From the NCBI RefSeq assembly GCF_004210375.1, contig NC_134830.1:167903874-167967873 (forward strand): a DNA stretch of 64,000 bases, given 5' to 3'. This DNA comes from Tachypleus tridentatus (taxonomy: Eukaryota > Arthropoda > Merostomata > Xiphosura > Limulidae). Made by a program: the position numbers and the translations under genes. The notes beneath the pieces are model-generated. The model saw only the letters and a list, made by a program, of their open reading frames with translations. It was not told the DNA's origin and ran no database searches. Positions 25,701-34,500 of this stretch are shown in pieces; positions within the stretch are counted from its first letter, which is position 1; the number at the start of each line of letters is the position of its first letter.

Positions 25701-28700
25701 TATTGGTGGGAATTATCAAGTCAGCCACTAGCTAACCTTAAATAAGACACTGATCATTAACATCATGAACTCATCCTATTAGGAACACCAGCAACCAATA
25801 ATAATCTATATTCATATTTTACTGCCCTATTGCACTGATAATCACTAATACAGTAGGGTTTACGAAAACTAATCTATAGATACTGTGTTAGCTTACCTCA
25901 TCATTTTCCAGTTGTTTCTTAACACATGTGACTTTACTATCAGAATCATTTGTGGATGAGGAATTCTTAGTTTGAGTTTCATTTCCAGGTGCTTCGTTGC
26001 TGTTAATCTCTTCATCTACATTTTCTTCTTGTGCAACAGTTGTTTCTTTTATGGTTATCTCAGATTGTTCTTTTTCAGGAAGGCTTTCACTGTTGGCATC
26101 TCTACCATCCACACTACCTAGTTTTAGAATCTGGTCTCTATTAGAAGCATGTGTCTCCTCCAATGTCCTTGTCTTTTCAACATCACCATAATTATTGAAG
26201 GGAAGTTCATCTAACAATTGTAGATAAACAGTTATTAACCTACCTACTCTCAAAAACAAACTCATTTTGTTAAAAATCTTATTCTATAGAGAACCACTAT
26301 TAATGGAACATCATAAAATACTATAACCATATGGAGTGTCTTCAATAACTTTACATTTTCTCATTCTGTTGTTGTTTTTAAAAGCCTGGGGCCTTCATGC
26401 TAATCATTTTTCCAGAAAATCTCAAACTTCAATAAGATTAACCCTCACCATTTTTTTCTCAATACAATATATTTTAGAAAAGAGTAATCCATGTCAAAAA
26501 GCTAAACACATCAATTCCAGAATTATTTTGGTAGTTTTCCTCTTAATACTTCCCAATAATATCTTGTCTCAGATAAGACCAAACCTGTAGACAATACTCT
26601 AAATGAAATCTAACTAGTGATTTATATAAAAAATGTAGTTACCTCTTTTAATTTGGAGCCAATATGTAGAAAGTGCATTCTAAAATTCTGTTAGTATTGT
26701 TACTAGCATCTGAGAACTGACTGATGGGAATAAAAAGCCAAACAAATAGGCATTAAGTTCAAATGCATATTTGTGACAAAGATTGAGAACTGACTCTGCC
26801 AGATGACTAGACAAGACACAATCCCAAGGAGGAGGAAAAGAAACTGTTAAAGATTACAGGGGAGAAGTGGATCAGAACTTAATGCACAGACCCCCTAACA
26901 GAACCTATACTCCCACGAATCAACTGTGAAAGGTTTCCAAATGGCAGGAAAGAAATGTAACCTGGCTCTAACTGCTCACTCAAAAGAAATGCATCCTGTC
27001 ACTAATAACAGCAAGGCCAAGAAAAATAGGCATAAGAAAGGGAATGTTGAGAGTATGGATTGGGGCAAGGCAAAGAAGGAGCACAGGGCATTCAAACAGG
27101 CAAAGGTTGAACAGAATCAGTAGGGCAAGATAAATGAGAAGCAAAGGAGGGCAGAAAAGAATGTAATCACAACAATGACTCTGAACTAAAAAAACTCAAG
27201 AGACCCCCAAAACTATTTCAGGCAGAAACAGGTCTGAGAAAGTTCCATTATGACAAAAATGGATTGGTTGGTTGGTTGGTTTGGCATTTTATCACACAAA
27301 ACAACTAGGCTATATGTGCCAAACATGCAGTAAACAAATTAAAAGTAAAATTATTAAAATTCATAAAAAGGAATCATGTTAAAACAAAGAAAGTAAAGTA
27401 ATAAAAGTTTTAAAGGACTTTCTGTAACATAATTTTAGTTATCATAAATCACAAGGATGACTACGAGTAAGTTCAAACATCAGCACTACTCACCTGAAGT
27501 TGGACTTTACAGTCCTGGTTTCAAGTTATTTGACATTACAGCAATTTTCCAATTTCATATCAAACTAATTGTACTTTAATATGTAAAAAGGAATTATAAT
27601 AAAAAAACAGTCTAATTTATAAATTAAAATGGCCAATGACCTTTAAAAAACTAAAAACATTTGTAAGATGTACATTGTCTCCATCACCAATGATACTGTC
27701 CAATGTTAGGGATAAACCTTGGGACAAAAAATATTTAAAATGGTGCTGTTGTTGAAAGTCATAACCATGGTAAGACAGTAAAATGTGGCTTATTCTAACA
27801 CCAGTTTCACACAGACAACACATTGGTGCATCAGTTCCAGATAAAGAAAATGATGAGTTAAACTGTGACCAATGTGTAGTCTAGTTAAAGCAACTTCCTC
27901 TTTCCGAACCTTATGGAAACAGGAGGTGCCAAAGTCCAATAGAGGGTTTTATTTGGAAATGCTTGTTTTCACATTGCTCACTCCAAGTCAACTACCAACT
28001 GGTATGAAGCCGAGCCTTGAATACAGGACCACAGTTCTTGTATGGAACAGGCACAGCAGTGATAGCACAGAGCAGACAGATTTAGCTGTGGTGTTGGCAA
28101 GCTCATTCCTGCAAATACCAACATGGCCTAGTATCCAGAAGAACTGGATGGAAATAAATGTTAGAGAGAAATAGGTCAGTCAGTTTTGAATATTGGCAAC
28201 AAAAGGGTGAAAACTAATGTGAAGCAATTCTATGGCCAGTAGAGAACTAAGCAAGTCAGTATAAATAGTGCAATTTGAGTACTGCTTAGCTTCTGTGTGA
28301 TCCAGGGCACGAGAAATAACATACAGTTCACTAGTGAATGCAGAAACTGTAGAGGGGATTCTGTGCACAACCACCAAACCACAACAAACCATGGCAGAGC
28401 CCACACAGTCACCTGATTTCAAACCATCCATATAAATGAAAGTGGAGGGATGATTCGAAAGATGTTCAGTAAATGAAAGTTGGTACTTCCAATTGGGAGT
28501 TTCAGCTTTTCTCAAATTATTTAAAGAAAAGTCACATTTTGGGATTACAATAAGCCACAGTAGGATGGGCTGACCAATGGATACAGCAACATTATCCAAG
28601 GACAGACTAAATTCATCCAATTGCACCTGGATACAGCAACGTTATCCAGGGATGGACCCAATTCATCCAACTGCGCCTGGATATGAAAGCTAAAAGAAAC

Positions 28701-31700
28701 AAGCATACAAAGAGAGCATATGTCAGTTCCATCATATCAAAGTGGCCATTGTTATTTATGTGTAGGTTAATTGGGTTGATAGCCCTCCTGTTTTCAACCA
28801 CATCTTTTTTCTTTATTGGAAGGAGGTCTATCAACCTCCATGGATCTTGCCCTGGGTCAGTTAGGCAGGTCTCTCTTGTTGCAAGAATATTCCAGCAACT
28901 GAGGGCATGAACGAATGATCACTTTGCATCTTGGGGGGGGAAGAAGATGTAACTGAGAAAATGTCTATACCGGGAACTAAACATTGCTGGAATGAATGTT
29001 AGGGACAGAGATGGGTGTTGATATAGTACAAAACCACTGTAGTAGTGGAACAAAGTGCAGCAGCATGCATCCAAGATAAAGTGGAGAGCAGTAACTTTTG
29101 AGCCTCAGGATAAGTGATGTTTTGAACCATTTTCAAACATTGCACATCTTTCTTCCAGCCACTTAGCAAAAGAATGAAAGTAGGATGAGTGAAAGCCATT
29201 ACAATTGACACAATGGGAGTCTGTTTCACACTCACAGGCATTGTGGTCCTTCCCACAGCAATGAGCACACATCAAGGAACCATGACATGATGTCTAAGTG
29301 ACTGAACCACTGACACTAGAAATATCCAAGAAGGTTTGAAATATATAGCCATACCTTGCAATTAAGATAATCTGCCTTGATGATGGCAAGTAGATGTGGT
29401 GATATGTAAATGTCAAAATGATCATCATCATAATTCCTTCTTTGCAAGTGGAGATACGCCTCACTGCAGAAATCCATGGATGGAGAAACAAGCAAAGCTC
29501 TGACTCGGGGATGTTCTTCAAATCCCTCTTAACAATAACTCCTTGTCACAAATTCAAAGTAGCATGGGGAGTAGCCTCAATGGATATATCCCCAATTGCC
29601 TTTGACTGCAGGAGGAGTTCACTGTGCTTAGGAGTGGATGTTTCCACCAATATGTCACCAGAGCAAAGCTTTTTAACTGACTTATGAGAGTCAGCAAGTC
29701 CCTCTAGTTTCTTCTTAATAAAAAAAAGGAGACATCTGCCCTTAAAGTTTGTTTGAAAGAGAATTTAATACAAGAAAATGAGGTACAGGTGTCACAGATG
29801 CTGAAGATTGCTGCTCAGAATCTTCAAAATGTGGTTGTTTACCTAAGGACAATTCACTATTTAAGTTTTAATTTGGGGAATCCAAAATAAAGAAAGATAA
29901 TTTCGGTGCCCAATGTCCCCACCCGCCATGAAGCCATACGAGGGTATACACTACAGTGCCAAAAAAGAACACTGCAGCAATACCATGGTTCTCTAAGCAA
30001 TATGCCCAAACACCAGCATCAGGTATAATGTCCACAACACCTGCTGAAAACATCCAACACCTGTACTTGGTTAACCTTAGCCAGAGTGGACCAGCTGACT
30101 GACCCTAGAGGGGCCACCCGAAGGGTGCCCGTTTACAGAAATTCAAAGCTGAAGAGGTGTGTTAGGGTTGGACCCCCTCAACAACTAGAATCCTCTCCTC
30201 TCCTTCAAGAGTTGCCATGCATAGCAAACACATGGCTGAATGTCCAAATTCCAGAAAAGATAAACTGAAAGAACAGAACCTTCTCTTGGAAGTCCCCTCA
30301 CCATGTACAGGAATCCACACTCAGGGGACAAAAATGGAACATGCATCCCTCCTGAGTAAATCTCAACAACACAAAATCTGAGTGATGAAGGACAAGGCTG
30401 AGGTTGAAAGCCTGGCCATAGTAAACCCCAGGAAGGTCTGGAGATAACTGCAAAAACAAAAGAACACATAAAACATGGTCAATGTAGTGTAACTCACTAA
30501 ATTGGGACCTATTAAAATGAAGCAAAGCATCAAAATTAGAAGCACATTGGTAAGCAAAAGGGAATTGGTCCAAAAGCCAAGGAAATTGAAGTGTTCCTAT
30601 TCCTGACTGTATTTAAGCAGCAAAATATTGGTCTGGAGGTAACTGCAAAAACAAAAGAACACATAAAACATGGTCAATGTAGTGTAACTCACTAAATTGG
30701 GACCTATTAAAATGAAGCAAAGCCTCAAAATTAGAAGCACATTGGTAAGCAAAAGGGAATTGGTCCAAAAGCCAAGGAAATTGAAGTGTTCCTATTCCTG
30801 ACTGTATTTAAGCAGCAAAATATTGAATATGAACAAGAAGATCAGGAGAGAGAAGAAAATAATAGCAATTGAAAAAAAGCTCTCTCCAAGGAAATATTAG
30901 GTAAAAGAATCAAGCAGTCAATTGTGACAAACATGATAAATAAGGTGTTAAAAATGCATGGTTAGCAAACTCTTTGAGCTGACTGTATGCAGAATGTCAG
31001 AGGCAAAAAAAAAAGGGGGGCAGGAAAAACCAAGTTGAAATTGTTCTCCCCCTAACAAAATGTTTCTCAGAAGATTGATCTTGGAAAGGTAGTGGAAATG
31101 AGCAGAAGAAGCAGTGAAAGACTGGTCAAGGAAAGAAATTCTGAAGCTGAATCTCAAGTGTGTATTGTTGCACCAAAAGGTGAATTTTCTGCATCACATA
31201 ATTAACTGAAAGGAAGTGTTTAGACTCAAAGATTTATTCTGTCCAGATATGGGCAACACCAAAAAACCTGTACAAGGCAAAAGGATTTCTTGGACAATGT
31301 TCTAAATATTAATGTTTTGTAAAATCATTCTCCCACAGTTTATCCACTATAGAAATTATATGAAAACTCAAATAAGTTTTTGTTGCACTGCTGATTACAA
31401 ACAAGTATAAAACTAACTGAAGAAAGAATAAAATCACTATTCATGTATTGAGATAACTAACATCTTGAAGATCCACTCATTTCAGATACAGATGACAATG
31501 ATTTTATAGTGGATGCAGCATCATAAGCACAACCTGCAACTGCCTATTATAATATGCAATAAATGATGCAGAATAGGGGTAATATCTAACTCAGAAAGAA
31601 CCCTAGGTTATTTTCATCAATACTTGTATGGACACTATGGACAGATAATACAGCATTAAAGTAACTGGTGAATTCCTATAATCCATAAAGTCAGATGGCC

Positions 31701-34267
31701 AGGAACTTTAACAGTGTGAACCATCCTAAACAGAACCATAAAATTGCTCAAACATTATCTCAAACAATTTTTACAAAAAATGTAAACACTGTCAAAAGAG
31801 GAAAGCAAATGATAGTAAATATTACTAACCTGAAGTACAAAGAACATCGTTCAAGATGGATAATTCTTAAAGGATGATGAAGAATTAATGTGTTCCAACA
31901 ATCAACTGAAATAGGCTTAGGCAAAAAATGAAAGTGAAACCAATTATGTGGTAAAGAATAATGCAAAAGAACTTTGATACTCAAGCAAAAAATAAGTCTG
32001 ACAACAATTATTCAGTGTATCAAGAATAGTGCAGAAAAACCCTCATGATTAACAGTCACTCCATACATCTGAAAGATCTAGATATACTTGACACAGTGGG
32101 ACTTATTATACCTACAAGAACCTTTTTATCTCATAAACAGTAAATTATCAGTGAACAAAAACAAGAACTGCAAATGATACTTTCACAGTCTATGAATTCA
32201 GAAGCACTCTGTTATCCCCACAACCTTTAAAAAGGTTGACAATGTTGTAAAGAATTGCTATAAACAATGTGAATTATGATACAGGCAAAAATGTCAACAA
32301 AATACAGCAAAAGTATCTTCAGTAGTATCATGGTAGTGCACCACTTGAGAGAACTGCTGTCAACATGCTTGGTCCTATGTCACAGAATAATAAAGGAAAT
32401 AAATAAACCATGCCAAAAGAAAATGCTGTTTCAAAACAGGAATCAGAAACTACCAGTAACATTTATCAATGAATTAGTTTCAAGATTTTGGGTGCTTAAG
32501 GAACTTCACTCATATCAGGAGCAGTGCTTTTAATCAACTTTATTTGCAGAAATGGAAGTCCTTGGAACCAAAAAGTCTAGGAAAACAACCCTTCAACCAT
32601 CTTCTGAAGAAATGGTGTAGAAATAGAACCAAGCACAATTAAACTAACTGGCCATTCATATGGGTGGATATTGAAGTAAATAAACCTGAAGCCAAAATAT
32701 TCTACTGCTACTCAGAAATTATCAAGTGGTGATATGAGAAGCTACTGACAACACACACTCACCACTGGTGTTTGGGAGAGAACTTTAAGTGCCGATGAAC
32801 CCTCTGTACTCACATCCAGCAGAATGTCACTCAACAGAATATATAAACTAAGGAACACCATTAATTTAATACATGACTTTACCAGGGAAAGAAATCAGTT
32901 ATTCATAAAATAAAAAAATCACTATGTTGTATGTGTAAGCAAACAAGTGTGTATGTGTGTGTATTTATTGCAAATTGTAGTGTCTGTCCACGCGTTATTC
33001 TACCTCCTGTTTGAAAAGCTGTGCATGCAAGCTAACAAAGCCCAACAGTCACTTTTGAAATGACAGGAGAACAGGCTTGGATAATGTTGATGCCAAATTG
33101 TATTTCTCAAGCAGAATATTTTGTTACTAAATTTTTAGGAACTAATCATGCTAACATTCACATTTTAAAATGTGACATAACTTAAATAATAAAAATGTAG
33201 ATTTACCGTATGTTATTGCCTTGTGGCTCTTAGCATAACTGAAATGCTCAACAATAACTTTTCATGATGGGTGATATAAGTAACTCGAAGGTTTTGCTCT
33301 GAGTGAAACCAAGAATGCAACTCAACATTTTTAGGCCAATTCCAAATGCCCACTACGGAGACAGCCACCAGTTGATTTGCCCAACCATCAATCTAGGGAG
33401 TAGTTCTCCACTGACAAGGAGTCATCCCAACTGCATAACACCCAGAAAAGAAAATTACCAATAAGACTTGGGCAATGTAGTGTACTTTGTACTACAACTG
33501 TACAAAGATGAATTGTAACCTTCACAATCCAGATAAGGAGCAGTGTTGTTTGTCAGCTATATTTTCATTTAAATATTTACTTGCTAAAAATGATGACGAT
33601 GCAAAATATAGAAATCCAGTGAAAGTCAAGGCTTTAGCAGAATCTGGAAACTTCTTGTATTACACTAAAAACAAGTTAGATTATATAAATATCAAGATTA
33701 GTGAACTAGTTATTGAGTTCACTGAATAAGTTAATTAGTTTAGTTCAGTGTCAGTCAATGGGTCAGACAGTGATTTAATTACTAAGCTAAACAGAGACAG
33801 TCAACGTGCTTGTTACCAATCAGCAAAAAATTTCTACATGTAAGTTTGCAAGTTAGGTGTACATTAGTTTTGAATTTCTGTTGAAATGCTGATTGTAAAC
33901 TTAGGCCTACTAGTAAATGTAACCTATATAATATGTTATTAAATAAATTAATCTGTTATTGTTGTAGTGACTGAATTTTGCATTATTTTTACCAACTAAT
34001 ACACAAGAATTTACCCGCAACAGAACAAAGAACACATTACAAATAAATGGATTACTTACCTTTTAAATACAAGCATTTCACATCACAGTTTAGTTGCTTT
34101 AAATGTTAAACTAAAACCAGAAAACAATAAGACATCAACATACAAGGAAAATTTACAGAAAATTTTCAGTATTATTTACTTTTTGTTAATTCATTTTCAG
34201 CACCAAAAACATTCAGACATGATGTTCCAATAACTGCTCCCAAAAAAACAGCTTTCCAGCTCTTCAT
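10483..34267 (-). CDS. TXNDC15: Thioredoxin domain-containing protein 15, five coding exons
   Basis: Joined coding exons on the minus strand are 34267-34180, 26210-25897, 20953-20751, 20278-20148 and 10706-10483 (960 nt, 319 aa plus stop). Phases agree at every junction (1, 0, 2, 1) and each border has GT/AG. Order of parts: signal peptide about residues 1-23; acidic Glu/Asn/Ser-rich lumenal spacer about 30-125; thioredoxin fold about 140-245 with FYSPWC (Cys170) and cis-Pro in GVP (213); transmembrane segment about 274-292; short cytosolic tail ending HEHVD. Like vertebrate TXNDC15 (about 360 aa; tail EQEHVE) the active site is WCxxS, lacking the second cysteine. In vertebrates the protein supports ciliogenesis and is a Meckel syndrome gene; that role here is inferred from orthology. 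Introns of about 8, 5, 0.5 and 9.4 kb hold many transposon relics. The noncoding first exon was not located. Confidence 0.93.
10990..11300. repeat. Left direct repeat of a Penelope-like element relic
   Basis: A segment around 11008-11180 (GGCTGGAATGCCAACCTCAG.., GATAAGTTTATCTTACTTAC.., AACTATCTGCATGCAATAAA) recurs in the same orientation at 13014-13135. It also contains an internal duplication of AGCCTCAGGAGATAAGTTTA-like sequence. The two copies flank the reverse transcriptase relic, like the long direct repeats of Penelope-like elements. Confidence 0.55.
11600..12960 (+). pseudogene. Penelope-like retroelement relic: GIY-YIG and reverse transcriptase pieces
   Basis: At about 11677-11793 a frame reads LLSCTECNIEYVGQTPNPLD, a GIY-YIG nuclease core. 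At 12083-12140 TFDFTKLYTMIPLKHLISV matches the start of the reverse transcriptase palm. From 12268 VIGVPIGANYSICLVNVYLY matches the GxPMGxxxAPLLANLYL motif, and shortly after comes the region corresponding to YRYIDD, now decayed. Many stops and frameshifts mark an old copy. The nuclease lies before the reverse transcriptase, as in N-terminal GIY-YIG elements rather than classical Penelope; rearrangement could also explain the order. Confidence 0.62.
13014..13190. repeat. Right direct repeat of the Penelope-like element relic
   Basis: The sequence AAGCTGGAATGTTAACCTCAG, GGAGATAAGTCTATCTTACT and CACAGCTATCTGCAGATAG matches 11008-11180 in the same orientation. Shortly after it, an 18-nt stretch is tandemly doubled near 13168-13215 (GTCAATTTCTCTACATGAAA). 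Confidence 0.55.
14062..14243. mobile_element. Foldback (hairpin) element
   Basis: Two arms of about 78 bp (14062-14139 and 14166-14243) are near-complementary: CTCAGAACAGTTGGTATGAG at the left end pairs with the right end reading CATACCAGCTGTTCTGAG. Both arms carry the core GTCGAAACATTGTTC / CTAGGAAGGTC. The same core occurs in the hairpin at 47.5 kb and a single arm at 15.04 kb. Confidence 0.75.
14728..14862 (+). repeat. 60-bp duplication, period 75
   Basis: The stretch starting TAAACATGTGTGCTATGAGA and ending CCACACTACTTCTGG occurs twice without visible change, separated by 15 bp. The open frame spanning it (14735-15082) shows the doubled peptide VCYEMKIKHISGVPHYFW but has no known match and is probably not a gene. 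Confidence 0.85.
15040..15115 (+). repeat. Single arm related to the foldback elements
   Basis: CTCAGGATGGTTGGTATGGG, ATTAACACTTTTACTAATAA and AACGTTTCGACCTTCTTAGG match one arm of the hairpin at 14.06-14.24 kb. No complementary arm follows. Confidence 0.65.
15340..15750. repeat. Degenerate minisatellite, unit about 65-90 bp
   Basis: About five to six diverged units share AGTTATTTTGTCCAGTGAGG, TCCACCTGGGCAAAAACATC and CAGAG with poor conservation between. It lies in the long last intron of TXNDC15. Confidence 0.65.
15751..20147. other. TXNDC15 last intron, no recognised features
   Basis: AT-rich intron sequence. A short inverted repeat at 18853-18925 (TTAACCTTTAAACGGCAG paired with CTGTTTGAAAGTTAA) may be a small MITE remnant. 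Nothing else can be supported; open frames here are short. Confidence 0.5.
20148..20278 (-). CDS. TXNDC15: TXNDC15 coding exon 4 (second half of thioredoxin fold)
   Basis: The exon enters in phase 2 (completing Gly202) and leaves in phase 1 at ACAG|GTATGA. It encodes RYGLVGVPTVLLFHKGKP, the cis-proline strand of the thioredoxin fold, then AKFNGSEAQIENFAVFL, which parallels vertebrate ARFNHTDRTLETLKIFI. The intron to exon 3 is only about 470 bp. Confidence 0.95.
20751..20953 (-). CDS. TXNDC15: TXNDC15 coding exon 3 (first half of thioredoxin fold)
   Basis: The acceptor TTTTTAG and the donor CAGG|GTAAGT are both strong. The 67 codons carry the hydrophobic strand VVVLFY and the active-site stretch SPWCVFSAKTAPHFN, matching vertebrate TPWCRFSASLAPHFN, followed by FLALD before the donor. 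Only one active-site cysteine is present (WCxxS), as in the family, so a classical dithiol oxidoreductase activity is unlikely. Confidence 0.95.
21316..21596 (-). repeat. SINE family A, minus orientation, in TXNDC15 intron
   Basis: It begins on the plus strand with the reverse of the tail (GTTTGTTTTGAATTTCTCAC) and ends with CACCTGGCCATGCCGAGCTG, the reverse of the tRNA-like head. It is the only main-family copy inside TXNDC15. Confidence 0.9.
22475..22507. repeat. (TATG)n microsatellite
   Basis: About eight TATG units in a row, slightly interrupted at the left edge. A short related CATA run lies at 22904-22919. Confidence 0.9.
22510..25896. other. TXNDC15 intron, nothing recognised
   Basis: Long intronic stretch between coding exons 2 and 3. 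The minus frame at 24219-24037 is not bounded by usable phase-matched splice sites for TXNDC15 and is left out of the gene. Confidence 0.5.
25897..26210 (-). CDS. TXNDC15: TXNDC15 coding exon 2 (acidic lumenal spacer)
   Basis: Acceptor TTGTTAG precedes the exon and donor GATGAG|GTAAGC ends it in phase 0. It encodes 104 codons rich in Glu, Asn, Ser and Thr with several N-glycosylation sequons near its end (for example NET and NSS). It ends in VTCVKKQLENDE, which lines up with the VNCEERN.. segment just before the thioredoxin fold of vertebrate TXNDC15. The open frame continues upstream of the acceptor to an ATG at 26265, but that extension has no signal peptide and is read as intron. Confidence 0.85.
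26270..27240. other. TXNDC15 intron, unclassified repeat-like segment
   Basis: Nothing is recognised in 26270-26700. Lower-AT sequence at about 26780-27240, including a basic open frame at 26926-27123 rich in Lys/Arg, adjoins the LINE tail and may belong to an older insertion. No family could be named. Confidence 0.4.
27262..29760 (-). mobile_element. Internally deleted I-like LINE relic (gag knuckle, RNase H, 3' tail)
   Basis: On the minus strand a gag fragment with zinc knuckles (CAHCCGKDHNACECE then HCVNCNGFH) lies at about 29275-29185. An RNase H domain lies at 28626-28180 (YMDGLKSG, SELYVISRALD, IYTDLLSS supply the acidic residues). The C-terminal end is at 27823-27617 (ISHILLSYHGYDF, LSLTLDSIIGDGD), and a 3' tail of CCAA repeats ends at about 27262. 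An intact element would need about 2.5 kb of endonuclease and reverse transcriptase between gag and RNase H; only about 0.4 kb is present, so the core is deleted. Frameshifts and stops are common. RNase H places it in the I/LOA part of the LINE tree rather than Jockey. Confidence 0.78.
28575..28680. repeat. About 52-bp tandem duplication at the LINE deletion point
   Basis: GGATACAGCAACATTATCCA..CCAATTGCACCT is followed directly by a diverged copy GGATACAGCAACGTTATCCA..CCAACTGCGCCT. It sits where the reverse transcriptase is missing. Confidence 0.75.
29761..30435 (-). other. Probable 5' part of the LINE relic
   Basis: The minus-strand open frames at 30053-29868 and 30469-30185 are GC-richer than the flanks. 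Their position upstream of the gag knuckle suggests LINE leader and gag start, but no diagnostic motif was seen. Confidence 0.35.
30436..30825. repeat. 195-bp exact-length tandem duplication
   Basis: Copy 1 (30436-30630) and copy 2 (30631-30825) are head to tail, both starting GTCTGGAG and ending GCAGCAAAATATTG. Only a couple of substitutions are visible (GAGATA/GAGGTA, CATCAAAA/CCTCAAAA), so the duplication is recent. Confidence 0.92.
30826..34179. other. TXNDC15 first coding intron, nothing recognised
   Basis: AT-rich intron. Open frames at 32276-32533 and 33487-33729 (+) lack splice-bounded structure or any known match. A short GT microsatellite is at about 32948-32962. Confidence 0.5.
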
Positions 34268-34293
34268 TCTTCTCTCATCATAACGTTCATTTC
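34180..34293 (-). CDS. TXNDC15: TXNDC15 coding exon 1 (signal peptide exon)
   Basis: The exon follows a good acceptor (TTTGTTTAG) ending at 34294, so a 5' untranslated exon must lie upstream. ATG at 34267-34265 opens 29 codons beginning MKSWKAVFLGAVIG, a short basic start and hydrophobic core ending near VFGAE, a typical cleavable signal peptide. The donor A|GTAAAT leaves phase 1. The next exon starts with AT, giving Asn30 and keeping the frame. The donor is the weakest of the five, but frame and signal peptide both support it. Confidence 0.82.
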
Positions 34294-34429
34294 CTAAACA
34301 AAAGATAATAGTGTATTATTACTCCTTATTTAGGTATCAATATTTTATCATTTTTATGTACAACAGTGGATGTTATTACTAATAACATAAACTTTTCAGA
34401 CATTCAACAACTAATTTATCTTTACTTTT

Positions 34430-34500
34430 AGGATTGGTTGGTTTCGTGTTTTGTGGCACAAAGCAACTAAGTTATCCACATCTTCTCTTAGAAAGTATAA
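34430..34500 (-). repeat. Short 3' end of the same LINE family
   Basis: GGATTGGTTGGTTTCGTGTT then GTGGCACAAAGCAACTAAGT matches the tail region at 27265-27320 (GGTTGGTTTGGCATTTTATC, ACAACTAGGCTATATG). This is a severely 5'-truncated insertion upstream of TXNDC15 exon 1. Confidence 0.6.

Noticed and set aside
26211-26265. ATG at 26265 as the TXNDC15 start
   Set aside because: It lacks a signal peptide. A phase-matched acceptor at 26211 and the signal-peptide exon at 34.2 kb explain the gene better.
26926-27123. Lys-rich basic open frame as a small nuclear protein gene
   Set aside because: It has no recognised domain, sits in intronic repeat-like sequence next to the LINE tail, and has no splice context.
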